From: Pelmatolapia mariae
Lineage: Eukaryota; Chordata; Actinopteri; Cichliformes; Cichlidae
NCBI RefSeq assembly: GCF_036321145.2
Contig: NC_086229.1
Span: forward strand, 2,825,001-2,889,000
DNA: 64,000 nucleotides
Reading direction: 5' to 3'
The notes under the pieces were generated by a model. The model did no database searches, was not told the DNA's origin, and saw only the letters and a program-made list of their open reading frames with translations. The position numbers were made by a program, and so were the translations under genes. Every line of letters starts with the position of its first letter. Position 1 is the first letter of the stretch. This document shows positions 1 through 9,999 of this stretch, one piece after another.

Positions 1-715
1 TATGAGCTTCTAATGTTAGAGAAACAGCTGGCTGAGGTTGTTCAGCTGTTAGCAGAGGAAGGTCAAAGCAAAGCTGCATCTTCATGTTTATGGTATCATA
101 GTTACACCACATACTTTACAGTGTATGAACCACAACAAGCTAACAGAGGGTCTGTTCTTCATACTCCAGTTCCATTTCGTCCACTTTGAGCCACAGCCTG
201 GCCACCTTTTTGGCTCACCCATCCAGTAACAGTATTCCCCCATCCTGGAGGAGCAGACAGAGGAGAGTCAGAGAGAGCATCAGATGGATCCAGGCTGGTC
301 TCATAATGACACACATGTAACATCACATGTTCCAGTTTCACACAGAGGAGTGGGCAAAGCTTTGATTCATGTTATGTGTAATCCCACTCAGCCCTCAGGT
401 GGTCTACGCCTGATCATCAAGCAGAGCCAAAGGACTGCAGCATCCCTGGACATGAGGACAATATTCCAGAGAAAAGCAGAGACTGCAGGGACAAAGCAGC
501 TGTCTGTCACTATGTTTGTACATGAATCAATCTCACTAATGATCTCAGCAGCAGCCACTTTTAAAGGTAGTGGCTGGCTGTCACATATGGCTGGATTGTT
601 TGTTGAACCAAGATGGTTTTTAGTTTTGCTCTTCCCGTCTTCTGTCTGTTCCCTTTGTAAAGACCTTCACTGGATTCCCTCTCTGGAGTGTGGTGAGTGT
701 CTAGTGACACTTTTA
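1..715. other. Left edge, no gene recognised
   Basis: I see no supported gene here. On the minus strand an acceptor-like pyrimidine tract ending in CAG lies near 240 and is followed by a short open stretch ending near 159. Nothing in its translation is recognisable, so I do not call it an exon. Confidence 0.3.
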
Positions 716-862
716 TGGCAGCAGACACTGGAGAGGACGCCGTTCTGGTTATGTTGGATCCCACCTCTGCTTTTGATACTGTTGATCACGGTGTCATGAT
801 AATCACGCTCAAAGGAAGGAGAGAGGAGGTTGAAATGACTGAGAGGAAGCAGCTCCATCACT
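716..862 (+). pseudogene. LINE reverse transcriptase fragment
   Basis: A 48-codon open stretch contains DPTSAFDTVDH (about 754-789), which matches the conserved LINE reverse transcriptase block usually written LLDLSAAFDTVDH. Only this block and a few flanking residues remain, and neither the YADD active-site block nor an endonuclease is nearby. It is a short decayed remnant of a CR1/L2/Rex-type element. The exact clade cannot be told from so little sequence. Confidence 0.6.
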
Positions 863-1320
863 GACTGTTTTTAATAGATGCCTTAAAACACTAAACTCTA
901 ATATCAAGGGTTTATTTAAGTTGAGGAAGAATCAGCTTAAAGTTTTCTCAATCCAAGACGGCGCCTGTGTGTGCAGCTTGCCGTCAGCTGCTACCTGCTT
1001 TGTTAACATCCATTTTCTTCAAAAATGTCTCTGCTCTTCTGGTTTATAACTTCTAATGGTTTATTCTAAGTTTATAGACTATAACAACTTGTAAGACGAT
1101 GAGTTTTACTCAGCCCATGTTATGTTGTAGTATCCATTTATCATGTATGCTACTTTGCTCTGTGGACTGTAAAAATGTTTGTATTCATGAAATAAACCAC
1201 ACTTTCACAGTTTGCACCTTTTACTGTTTTCCTGCTTTTATTCACTCCGAGTTTGACAAAAAGATTAGAGCCAAGTTCTTTCCATTGCTTGTTTTCTGAG
1301 ATGTAGAGTTGAAAATGTTA
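863..1320. other. AT-rich interval, no gene seen
   Basis: This contains an AATAAA-like motif near 1190 and no credible coding sequence. It probably continues the repeat debris of the preceding LINE fragment. Confidence 0.3.
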
Positions 1321-1567
1321 TGTTCAGACAGACAGATCATCCAATCAGCTGCTGTATAACCAACAGCTCTTTAATAGGGAACTACAAACATGGAGGACCA
1401 AATCTGTTCCTTCCTTCTTTGATGGTACACAGTACAATGTGTGCATTTCTCTTGTAATGTGCCAAGAACTTTTCCAGAGCAATGCACATGTCAGCTATAG
1501 ATCAGACTGTGATGGAGAAACTGACCACTGTGAATCATTTACCACCATTTATGAGGCGTTCACTGAC

Positions 1568-1615
1568 CTGTGTCAAACTGTTCTTCCTGTGGGACATTTG
1601 TTTTCGTTGTTTCTT
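1568..1615 (-). CDS. Putative short stalk/tail exon T1
   Basis: On the minus strand an acceptor ending TATTCAG precedes 48 nt that end in ACACAG, followed by the donor GTCAGTGAAC. Read in phase 1 it is open and gives a Thr, Gln and Glu-rich peptide, ETTKTNVPQEEQFDT. It resembles the exons at 5249-5308 and 6262-6306. The phase matches the Ig exons upstream, so it could be spliced to them without changing frame. Expression and the position of a transmembrane segment are unknown. Confidence 0.45.
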
Positions 1616-2079
1616 CTGAATAGCAGAGGACCATATGATGTGTGAAGACAAACAGTTTGTTTGGAGGAATTCAGGTACTTTTCACTGGTTGTTTATGCGA
1701 GATGATTGATTACTAGTTTTAGTTTTGGCCTGATATTTTCTGTCTGTTGGATCTAAATTAATCGCACGATGCGTTCAGGGCCTCTGGTGTTGTGCGATAA
1801 ATCAAACTGTATAAAAGTCTGAAGGCCATCTAACGGTGTGAAATTAGGATCCACTGAGTTCAGGTCAGGACAGCTGCCTCGTGTGCTGTGGTCACACATG
1901 TTTTGGTGTTTCTAACTTGGTATCTTAATAACATGTAATTCTGACAGGACGACTCTTTTTGGTTTATGCGAGCAGTATTTGCCTAACTCCTGCAAACAAC
2001 ACAGGACTCTGAATGGGATTATGATGTGTTTACTGACCTGTGTGAAGCATTTCTCAAGCTCTGTGAGGTGTTTACTGAC

Positions 2080-2128
2080 CTGTGTCAGACGTGTCTCCCT
2101 GTTGGAAATCTGGATCTGTCGTTGTTTT
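2080..2128 (-). pseudogene. Frame-broken copy of the short tail exon (T2)
   Basis: The acceptor (CTCTCAG) and donor (GTCAGTAAAC) are intact, but the interval is 49 nt, one base off a multiple of three, unlike its siblings of 36, 45, 48, 57 and 60 nt. Reading phase 0 restores the family motif FQQGDTSDT, so a one-base change has probably put it out of phase with the rest of the array. A second donor-like site lies at about 2035-2045. Confidence 0.4.
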
Positions 2129-2536
2129 CTGAGAGATTGAGATGAAAAATGGATTGTCAAGAGAGACAGACAGATATCAATAAGTGTGATTGTCCATCCG
2201 TCTCTGCTGGTATCTTCAACATGAACCTCTTAGATCCAACCTGCTGACCTGCTCCTTTCACAGAAGTTAAAAGGGAGGAACCCCCAATATGTCTGTGAAG
2301 GTTCTCAGTCATCCAGGTCATCGTAGTCAAAGGAGTTTGCAAAGAAAAGCGTCTGGACTTCTTTAAGTTGCTTGAAGACGTTTCACCTCTCATCCGAGAA
2401 GCTTCTTCAGTTCTAAGGTCAAATGGCCGAGAGTCCCAGATTTAAACCCAGTGGGAGTATCCCCCCAAGGAGGGACAAAGGACCCCCTGGTGATCCTCTA
2501 ATCACATGCGCCAAAGTGTGAAAGCGGGTGTGGGAC

Positions 2537-3387
2537 CTAATCAGCCAGGGTTTCGGGTGAGCTCATTGTGAAACCTGGCCCCACCCTATCATGTGATTTC
2601 CTGAGGTCAGATGGCCCAGGATGTGAGTGGGCGTTAAGGCGTCTGGGAAGGGAACTCAAAACTGGATTATAGATGGCAGACAGTTGGTGTCGTAAACCAC
2701 CGCCTCTGTTCAAAGATGGTCGCTCACAGTGGACATAGATGGCCTCTTTCACTCCTCTTTCAAACCATCTGTCCTCTCTGTCCAATATGTGAACATTGGC
2801 ATCCTCGAAAGAGTGACCTTTATCCTTAAGATGCAGATGGACTGCTGAGTCTTGTCCTGTGGAGGTGGCTCTTCTATGTTGTGCCATGCGCTTGTGAAGT
2901 GGCTGTTTGGTCTCTCCAATGTAGAGGTCTGGGCATTCCTCGCTGCACTGTACAGCATACACCACGTTGTTTAGTCTGTGTTTTGGAGTTTTGTCTTTCG
3001 GGTGAACCAGTTTCTGTCTGAGTGTGTTGCTGGGTCTGAAGTACACTGGGATGTCGTGCTTGGAGAAAACTCTCCTGAGTTTCTCTGATACACCGGCTAC
3101 ATAGGGGATGACAACGTTGTTGCGTCTGTCTTTCTTATCCTCCCTCGCTGGTGTCTGATCTTCTTTTCTGTGCCTCTTTGCTGACTTTATGAACGCCCAG
3201 TTCGGATAACCGCATGTTTTCAGTGCTTCCTTTACATGTGTGTGTTCCTTCTTTTTCCCTTCAGGCTTAGAGGGAACATGTTCTGCCCGGTGGTGTAGGG
3301 TCCTGATTACTCCAAGTTTGTGTTCCAGAGGGTGATGGGAGTCAAAGAGGAGGTACTGGTCCGTGTGTGTGGGCTTCCGGTAAACGA
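2537..3387 (-). pseudogene. Penelope RT C-terminus plus GIY-YIG endonuclease, left copy
   Basis: The reading frame is open from the central junction at 3387 to a stop at 2537, about 283 codons. It begins inside the reverse transcriptase (VYRKPTHTDQYLLFDSHHP, typical of the Penelope thumb region), continues through NNVVIPYVAGVSEKLRRVF, and ends with the endonuclease blocks VVYAVQC and DLYIGETKQPLHKRM, which carry the GIY-YIG signature. It is 5' truncated, with no start codon or catalytic palm, so it cannot act alone. Over the shared 169 C-terminal residues it is identical to the right copy, which suggests a recent insertion or gene conversion between the arms. Confidence 0.85.
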
Positions 3388-3514
3388 GCTCACCCGAAAC
3401 CCTGGCTGATTAGGTCCCACACCCGCTTTCACACCTTGGCGCATGTGATTAGAGGATCACCAGGGGGTCCTTTGTCCCTCCTTGGGGGGATACTCCCACT
3501 GGGTTTAAATCTGG

Positions 3515-4207
3515 GAAGCACTGAAAACATGCGGTTATCCGAACTGGGCGTTCATAAAGTCAGCAAAGAGGCACAGAAAAGAAGATCAGACACCAGCGAG
3601 GGAGGATAAGAAAGACAGACGCAACAACGTTGTCATCCCCTATGTAGCCGGTGTATCAGAGAAACTCAGGAGAGTTTTCTCCAAGCACGACATCCCAGTG
3701 TACTTCAGACCCAGCAACACACTCAGACAGAAACTGGTTCACCCGAAAGACAAAACTCCAAAACACAGACTAAACAACGTGGTGTATGCTGTACAGTGCA
3801 GCGAGGAATGCCCAGACCTCTACATTGGAGAGACCAAACAGCCACTTCACAAGCGCATGGCACAACATAGAAGAGCCACCTCCACAGGACAAGACTCAGC
3901 AGTCCATCTGCATCTTAAGGATAAAGGTCACTCTTTCGAGGATGCCAATGTTCACATATTGGACAGAGAGGACAGATGGTTTGAAAGAGGAGTGAAAGAG
4001 GCCATCTATGTCCACTGTGAGCGACCATCTTTGAACAGAGGCGGTGGTTTACGACACCAACTGTCTGCCATCTATAATCCAGTTTTGAGTTCCCTTCCCA
4101 GACGCCTTAACGCCCACTCACATCCTGGGCCATCTGACCTCAGGAAATCACATGATAGGGTGGGGCCAGGTTTCACAATGAGCTCACCCGAAACCCTGGC
4201 TGATTAG
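3515..4207 (+). pseudogene. Penelope RT tail plus GIY-YIG endonuclease, right copy
   Basis: The frame is open from a junction at about 3515 to the stop at 4205-4207, about 230 codons. It starts at ALKTCGYPNWAFIKSAKR, later in the reverse transcriptase than the left copy, and carries the same endonuclease blocks (VVYAVQC, LYIGETKQPLHKRM). The 3' tail (4208-4418) ends within the conserved Penelope 3' region containing AGAAGCTTCTCGGATGAGAG. It is 5' truncated. Confidence 0.85.
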
Positions 4208-4430
4208 GTCCCACACCCGCTTTCACACTTTGGCGCATGTGATTAGAGGATCACCAGGGGGTCCTTTGTCCCTCCTTGGGGGGATACTCCCACTGGGTTT
4301 AAATCTGGGACTCTCGGCCATTTGACCTTAGAACTGAAGAAGCTTCTCGGATGAGAGGTGAAACGTCTTCAAGCAACTTAAAGAAGTCCAGACGCTTTTC
4401 TTTGCAAACTCCTTTGACAACCCCCAATAT

Positions 4431-4840
4431 CTTCTACACCTTACTTCCATACCTGCCCACCCTTTCTCCCCCCTCTCCTGTTGGATGCCTTCAACACCCA
4501 CACCTTCTTTCTCTCTCTGACTTCTTCTACACCGATGATTAAAAATAGAATTTAAATTTAAACTATAAAATTATTTTATTAAATTTCCTTCTTTCCTGTA
4601 ACAGAAACTGCATCACATTTAAACATTCAGTGAGTATTGATTATAATTCACTCCATGTTTCATTTACTTTATGTGATCTTCAGTGAGATTGAATTAATAC
4701 ATTTAGACAAGAACATTCATTTTACACTCTTTAAATCAGTTATATGAAAATTTTCTTTTACTTTTTAAAACTCTGTTTGTCAATCACATTTTACTCAATT
4801 CAAATTTCTTGTCATTGAAAGAAATGACTGCAAAATGTCA
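4431..4840. other. AT-rich spacer, nothing recognised
   Basis: The first 110 bases are pyrimidine-rich and the remainder is A/T-rich. No open frame or repeat family can be supported. Confidence 0.3.
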
Positions 4841-4902
4841 GTTTAATGTCACATAAATCAGTCTGTGATGTGTTTACCAACCTCTGTGAGGAAGTTACTG
4901 AC

Positions 4903-4938
4903 CTGTGCCAGGTGTGTCTCCATGTTCCACATCTGCAT
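4903..4938 (-). CDS. Putative short stalk/tail exon T3
   Basis: The acceptor AAATACCAG, 36 nt and the donor CACAG|GTCAGTAAC are present. In phase 1 the peptide is ADVEHGDTPGT, which keeps the GDT core seen in T2 and T4. It is the shortest of the set, because the acceptor lies further downstream than in its siblings. An acceptor shift in this copy could explain that. Confidence 0.35.
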
Positions 4939-5248
4939 CTGGTATTTTTTATGAGAAGCAGAATAGAATATGTGTCAAGACAGACAGGAAACGAGGTACT
5001 TTGCATTCGCTGTATTTGCCTGATGATTATTATCTTATTTCAGGCCTTCAATTTGGAAATATTTGGTCGTAATTTTCCAGAAAACAAATGAAGTGAGTTG
5101 TAAATCAGTCTGAGAAATACAGTAGAATATCATGTGTCAAGAGAGACAGAAAGACAGACAGATTTCAAACATAGAGGATTAACTCTGTAGCCTCTTTGAT
5201 GGTAGACAGATGATGTATTATGAATCCTTCAGTGATGTGTTTACTGAC

Positions 5249-5308
5249 CTCTTTGAGTTGTTTCCTGGTCTGTGTCTCCCTGTTGGACAGCTGTGTTTGG
5301 TGTTTCTT
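5249..5308 (-). CDS. Putative short stalk/tail exon T4
   Basis: The acceptor ACATTTCAG is followed by 60 nt ending CAAAGAG and the donor GTCAGTAAAC. In phase 1 it is fully open: EETPNTAVQQGDTDQETTQR. It is the longest cassette and the clearest member of the family. High Thr, Gln, Asp and Glu content with no hydrophobic run fits an exposed stalk or a cytoplasmic tail rather than a folded domain. Confidence 0.45.
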
Positions 5309-5465
5309 CTGAAATGTAGAATGAAAAATGGTTTGTCAAGAGAGACAGACAGACAGATATCAGCATATATAAATAATATAAAATTGAATTAAGTTGTGGA
5401 TCCATCTCAGTATGTTTACAGCCCTCTGTGGATGATTTACCAACATTTCTGAGGCATTTACTGAC

Positions 5466-5522
5466 CTTTGTCAGCACTTTCACCATCTGTGCCAGTGTTA
5501 GCTCCAACATTGATTTGCCTGT
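5466..5522 (-). CDS. Putative short stalk/tail exon T5
   Basis: The acceptor AACTTCAG, 57 nt and the donor AAG|GTCAGTAAAT are present. In phase 1 it is open: RQINVGANTGTDGESADK. The sequence has diverged from T4, but the length is a multiple of three and the splice context is the same. It could be a diverged sibling or a chance match to the splice signals. Confidence 0.35.
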
Positions 5523-5553
5523 CTGAAGTTTTTTCTTAATTGTAGAGAGAAAA

Positions 5554-5800
5554 ATGACATTAGTCCGTGATGCATTTTTTTTTTTTTTTTGCTTGTTTTC
5601 TCTTTTTTTTCTCTCAACAGGTGATCCAGGAGATTTTTTTCTCTTCTTTCTCTTTGTAAGTGCCCTTTCTCACGGTCCCTCTTCCCTTATGTTTTTCTTT
5701 TTCTTCATCTTTCTTTCTCCCTTTCCTATCCCTCAGTCATGTCTGTCCCGTCTGTAACAACTGAAAATAAAATAAAATAAATAATAACAACAAATCTTGA
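5554..5800 (+). repeat. T-rich low-complexity insertion with A-rich tail
   Basis: A run of about 14 T is followed by CT-rich sequence and ends in AAAATAAAATAAAATAAATAA near 5765-5785. The A/T-rich tail suggests the 3' end of a LINE or SINE copy. No family could be assigned. Confidence 0.4.
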
Positions 5801-6261
5801 TCAAATGGACCAATTCGGCAAGGCTGTGATGACAAATTTGATCAAAGTAAATCCATTGGGTATCCTTGTTGGTCTTCAGACAACAATTCTGACGGCTAAA
5901 GAACCAAATGGGACAGACAAGAAAAAAACAAAAAGACAGACAGACAGATGTCAGTAAGTGTGATCATCCAGCTGTGTAGCCACCAACTCTTTAATAGGGA
6001 ACTACAAACATGGAGGACCCAATCTGTTCTTTCTGTCTTTGATGGTACACAGTACAATCTGTGCATTTCTCTTGTAATGTGCCAAGAACCTTTCCAGAAA
6101 TAAAACGTCAGCCACAGATCAGACTGTGATGGAGAAACTGACCACTGTGAATCATTTACCAACACTTATGAGGTGCTGCCTGATGACTGCAAAGTGTCAG
6201 TTTAATGTCACATGAATCACTCTGTGATGTGTTTACCAACCTCTGTGAGGAAGTTGCTTAC

Positions 6262-6306
6262 GTGCGTAAGAGGTGTCTATCTTTTGGACACCTGTGTCTG
6301 GCGTCT
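6262..6306 (-). CDS. Putative short stalk/tail exon T6
   Basis: This is the tail cassette nearest the Ig exons. The acceptor TTCTCACCAG, 45 nt and the donor GCAC|GTAAGC are present. In phase 1 it is open: TPDTGVQKIDTSYA. It contains the only Tyr of the set, but the surrounding residues do not form an ITIM or ITAM. It lies about 500 nt downstream of Ig exon A1 in transcription order. Confidence 0.45.
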
Positions 6307-6807
6307 CTGGTGAGAAGCAGAATAGAATATGACACTTTATGGCAGCACGGAAACAAAGTACTTGACATTGGTTGTATGTGCCTGATGACTGATTACTGCT
6401 ATGATAGAGTCCTACATATCAAACTGAGAAAACAGTCTGCTTTGATGGTGGACTTGTTCTGTTTTCCTACAGAGCACCACGTCATCTTCTTATATCAACA
6501 TCTGCCAGTCTGTGTGCAGGGAATGAGGAAACCCCGTTCATTTACTGAGATCAACAGCAGACTTTCCAGTGTAAGACGTCATAAATATGTGAACATGAGC
6601 TGACTCTGGAACAGCTTCTATACAATCATGGACTGTAAAACAGAGGCAGGAGCCACCCTCTCTCTCCTGCACTGTACGGCTCAACTCACATACAGCAAAC
6701 CTGCACTGATTCTACATATGTCACATTCCCATGATGCATCACAGGCTGTTTGATTGGATCTTTTTCATTGAGGATTTGTAATGTGGACAAACAGATGTTA
6801 CTCTCAC

Positions 6808-7137
6808 CTCTGACACTGAGAGTCACTGATTTCTGTAGCAGCATGTGTCCATCCTTGTTGTAGACGGTGCAGGTGTAGACTCCACTGTCAGTGAGGTGGA
6901 GGTCTTTCAGGGTCAGACTGAGGTCTTTAGCGCTCAGTGGTTCTTTGTTCATCTCAGTGCGGCCTACATAAACCTGATCCTGTTTCTGACTGCTGTCGTT
7001 ACAGTGAACCATCTTTTCTTCAGGGTGAGTGAGTCTCCACTCCACTTTGATCACCTGAGGAAGCTCACCTGTAATTTTAAACGGCATCAGGACAGACTTC
7101 TGACCTTGTGTCACCTCCACCACTACTGACTGGTAGT
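6808..7137 (-). CDS. Ig V-set domain exon A1
   Basis: This 330-nt exon has acceptor TCCTCACAG and donor GAG|GTGAGAG, with phase 1 at both ends. It encodes one V-type Ig domain of 109 complete codons. Visible landmarks are the B-strand VLMPFKI, the core Trp in VEWRL, and the F-strand DSGVYTCTVYN. The B-strand position that normally holds Cys is Phe. A second Cys lies mid-domain in VHCNDSS, which is also an N-glycosylation sequon. The domain resembles the large teleost B7/butyrophilin/CD276-like V-set family, which acts at the cell surface in immune recognition. That assignment comes from pattern recognition. It is the last Ig exon before the small tail exons. Confidence 0.85.
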
Positions 7138-7196
7138 CTGTGAGGAGAACAAAGCAGAACATGAGCTGTACAGACAGAAGCAATGAGAGACGTCAG

Positions 7197-7293
7197 CATG
7201 ACAGACTCAGTTTGGTTGAAGATCAAGGGGACTGAGATCCTCTGGCTCATCTATTCAAAAGAGTAGATCAGACTGAACATCCAGCCTTTTATA
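7197..7293 (-). promoter_or_regulatory. TATA-like promoter and first ATGs upstream of exon A1
   Basis: On the minus strand GCTATAAAAGGCTGG (TATA at 7287-7293) lies about 40 nt before an ATG at 7248-7250, with an in-frame ATG at 7197-7199. The spacing suits a core promoter with a short first exon. I could not find a clean donor between these ATGs and the A1 acceptor, and reading straight through puts the ATG frame out of phase with the Ig domain, so the leader exon is unresolved. Confidence 0.4.
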
Positions 7294-7794
7294 GCTACAG
7301 ACATACAGAGTGCTATAATAGAATATTTTGTTAATAGTTAGTCATGCATAAATCTATTCTAAATCTATTATGTATGGAATTTCAGGAGCGGGACCACGCC
7401 TCCAAACACGCTCCTTCCGGCTGTCATCTATATAGGTTCCCCCCAGTTCCGCAAGCTGATCATTCTCGTTTACGTGCCCCACCCTCCCTCCATCCTTCTT
7501 CTCCATTCTTCACCTTCTTCATTTCTGTTTATTACATGGGGATCTGCCAGGTCCGTGAGCCATCGCCAGAGGCCTTCCCCACACCGCAGCTCAATTCATG
7601 TCAAAGCATTCACTTTTACCTACTAAAATGCTGTCAAACTTAAAATGAGGACGTGGGCCCAGCGAGTGAAATGAAATATAAGGGATGAAAAAATGAAACT
7701 TGGGTAATGTTTAAACTTTGCCTTTAATTTTATGCATGCTGAGATAGAAAGAGGAACTGCTGAGCCTGATTGTGAAATATGCCAAGAATGTGCA

Positions 7795-8113
7795 GGCAGC
7801 ACGGTGGCACGATGGTTAGCACTGCTGCCACTCAGCAAGAAGGTCCTGCGTTCAATTCCACCATCAGGCCGGGATCTTTCCGTGTGGAGTTTGCATGTTC
7901 TCCATGTGTTTGTGTGGCCTATCTCCCACAGCCTAAAGAAAGGGGATCGGTTAATTGACTAATCTAAATTACCCATAGGTGTGAATGGTTGTGTGTTAGC
8001 CCTGTGACAGACTGGCGACCTGTCCAGGTTGTACCCTGCCTCTCGCCCTGTGACAGCTGGGATAGGCTCCAGCCCCTCTGAAAAGCATAAGTGGAAGCGA
8101 ATGGATGGATGGG
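7795..8113 (+). mobile_element. tRNA-derived SINE, copy 1
   Basis: The head GGCAGCACGGTGGCACGATG, the box-B-like GTTCAATTCC (7850s), the conserved TGTGGAGTTTGCATGTTCTC body and the ATGGATGGATGG tail identify a teleost tRNA-related SINE resembling the DANA/HE1/mermaid group. It lies in the spacer between exons B1 and A1, and copies occur at the same relative place at 33230 and 48633. It therefore inserted before the array was duplicated. Confidence 0.7.
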
Positions 8114-8860
8114 TGTGTATTTATACATGGACTTTGATAGAACATTTATGAAGCACAGAAAATGTTAGCAAGGGGAGAGAGAGAGAGTGGAAGCACTGCA
8201 CATGCCCAAATGAGTTTATTAGGAAGGTTCAGGGTTCTGTTAGGGTTAGAAATCTTTGGTATTGTATTTAAATTATTAAATAAAGCTGTTTTAATGATTT
8301 TCTTTATACACAATGCAAATGTGGAGCCTTCCTTCTATTGGATTTTGTACATATTGGAATTTTGAACTGAGCACTTCAAAAAGACTTTGCATAGAGCACT
8401 ACTGCACCAACACTGTAAATAAACTCAATGAACTTTCATTCCTGAGTCCTGCGTTTGAGTCCAGTCAGACAAACCATGACAGCTTGATTTCATCTGTCAG
8501 TCATTGGAAACAGTAATACAGCTATGTACTTATGATTTTAACTAAATTACTGTATTAATGCAGTATTTTCAGTTCCATGTTTTCCTCTTTAACCACAGGT
8601 GATCCAATCAAAGGTAACAACACAAAACATTTAACAGGAAATATTTAAATCCTCTCTTCATTTGCTGCTCTCTGGTTATTTGAGGCACAACTTCAACATT
8701 TAATACAAAATATTTGTCTCAAAAAGCATTGCACTGTGACACAGTCCTACATATCAAACTGAGAAAACAGTCTGCTTTGATGGTGGACTTCTATACAATC
8801 ATGGACTGTAAAACAGAGGCAGGAGCCACCCTCTCTCTCCTGCGCTGTACGGCTCAACTC
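8114..8860. other. Array spacer, no gene seen
   Basis: This is non-coding spacer repeated at 33549-34295 and 48896-49800. It includes an ancient block beginning GACACAGTCCTACATATCAA that recurs downstream of most B exons. Nothing in it looks coding. Confidence 0.4.
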
Positions 8861-8980
8861 ACATACAGCAAACCTGCACTGATTCTACATATGTCACATT
8901 CCCATGATGCATCACAGGCTGTTTGATTGGATCTTTTTCATTGAGGATTTGTAATGTGGACAAACAGAAGTTACACTCAC

Positions 8981-9295
8981 CTCTGACACTGAGAGTCACT
9001 GCTTTCTGTAGCAGCATGTGTCCATCCTTGTTGTAGACGGTGCAGGTGTAGACTCCACTGTCAGTGAGGTGGAGGTCTTTCAGGGTCAGATTGAGGTCTC
9101 CATTTTTTATTTGCTCGTTCTTCACTTCTGTGCGACTTTGTATGTAAGACTGGTTTTGGTCTTTCTGATAAACGTGGACTTTCTTGTCTTCATGTTTCCA
9201 CTCCACTGTGACGTCCTGAAGCTTGATATCAGTTGTAAATGGCAGCAGGACAGACTGAACCCCTTTAACTGTTTCCACCATCTGAACCTCAGGAA
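8981..9295 (-). CDS. Ig V-set domain exon B1
   Basis: This is the 315-nt class B type: acceptor CTCTCAG, first residues PEVQMVETV, B-strand VLLPFTT, core Trp in VEWKH, F-strand YTCTVYN, G-strand ending VTLSV, donor GAG|GTGAGT. Class B has a single Cys, so no intradomain disulfide is possible. It carries NQS (all B copies) and NLT (only B1, B3, B5) sequons. Differences from its siblings are VEWKH instead of AEWKH and QKAVTL instead of QKSVTL. Both ends are phase 1. Confidence 0.85.
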
Positions 9296-9602
9296 CTGAG
9301 AGGAGAATATGAGACAGACAGACAGATGTCAGTGAAGGTGATCCTCCATCATCTACAGTTATTATAGTTTGATACTTTCATTGTTTTTATTTAGTGTTGG
9401 CCTTTTCTTTGGAATTCAGTTTAGTTTCTGTGAGTTTCCAGAGTGGGTTTGCTCCTTTCACTTTTGTTTTGATTGTGTGTAAATGTTTAGTTTTTGTTTA
9501 ACTTTTATTACGTGAACTCTTAGTTTTAGTCTCTAAATTCTGTTTTGTTACTTATAAATCTATACCTATTTTGGACGGTGGACAAACAGCTGTAACACTC
9601 AC

Positions 9603-9935
9603 CTCTGACACTGAGAGTCACTGATTTCCGTAGCAGCATGTGTCCATCCTTGTTGTAGACGGTGCAGGTGTAGACTCCACTGTCAGTGAGGTGGAGGTCT
9701 TTCAGGGTCAGACTGAGGTCTTTAGTGTTCAGTGGGTCTTTCTTCATCTCAGTGCGCTGTTTCTGATCTTGGCCCTTTAAGTGACACTGGTCTTTACCAA
9801 TCTGATACTCATGGACCATCTTGTTTTTGTGTTTCCACTCCACTTTGACATCCTGGGTGAAGCCTTCTTTGATTTTAAAGGGCAGCAGGACAAACTCCTT
9901 CCCCTGTGTCACCTCCACCATCTCCAGCTGGTACT
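9603..9935 (-). CDS. Ig V-set domain exon C1
   Basis: This is the 333-nt class C type: acceptor CTCTTTAG, start YQLEMVEVTQGKEF, B-strand VLLPFKI, VEWKHKN, the mid-domain Cys in KDQCHLK, F-strand YTCTVYN, end MLLRKSVTLSV, donor GAG|GTGAGT. If the lone F-strand Cys pairs within the domain, the only partner is this C'-C'' region Cys, which would be unusual for a V-set fold. The copy is identical to the C consensus. Confidence 0.85.
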
Positions 9936-9999
9936 CTAAAGAGAAAACAGAGGAGAACATAGTCAGTGAGACAACATCCTTTACATCTAGACGACTCAT

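Larger units (their letters stand above)
1321..2278 (-). repeat. Degenerate block of tail-exon repeats, left part
   Basis: The block carries two copies of a short exon cassette (1568-1615 and 2080-2128) separated by diverged intron sequence. The recurring marks on the plus strand are a donor complement reading TTTACTGACCT and an AGAGAGACAGACAGACAG tract. The stretch 1321-1570 closely resembles 5945-6180, so the block was duplicated within this region. Confidence 0.5.
2291..4418. mobile_element. Penelope-like retroelement, head-to-head inverted copies
   Basis: Two partial copies of one Penelope-like element point away from each other and meet at about 3387/3388. Both encode the last part of the Penelope reverse transcriptase and a GIY-YIG endonuclease. 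A 12-bp direct repeat, AACCCCCAATAT, flanks the whole structure (2279-2290 and 4419-4430) and looks like a target site duplication, so the pair entered as one event. In the right copy, a piece of the element's 3' region (3388-3515) precedes the coding part, like the partial repeats called pseudo-LTRs in this family. Compare fish Neptune and Poseidon elements. Confidence 0.85.
4841..6340 (-). repeat. Degenerate block of tail-exon repeats, right part
   Basis: Four further short exon cassettes (4903-4938, 5249-5308, 5466-5522, 6262-6306) are separated by related introns. The intron before each exon tends to end in a pyrimidine-rich tract opposite the plus-strand AGACAGACAGACAG repeat. A similar tract precedes the B-class Ig exons, suggesting common ancestry of the splice contexts. 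Confidence 0.5.

Noticed and set aside
6331..6807. Transmembrane exon between A1 and the tail exons
   Set aside because: I read all minus-strand frames of this interval and found no hydrophobic run of about 20 residues with splice sites.
6845..7129. Plus-strand frames of 93-95 codons opposite each Ig exon
   Set aside because: They are antisense shadows that recur at every Ig exon. Splice sites and Ig motifs are on the minus strand.
7141..7183. Short signal-peptide reading (MFCFVLLT) directly upstream of exon A1
   Set aside because: It lies in the intron pyrimidine tract before a clear acceptor, and its frame closes upstream.
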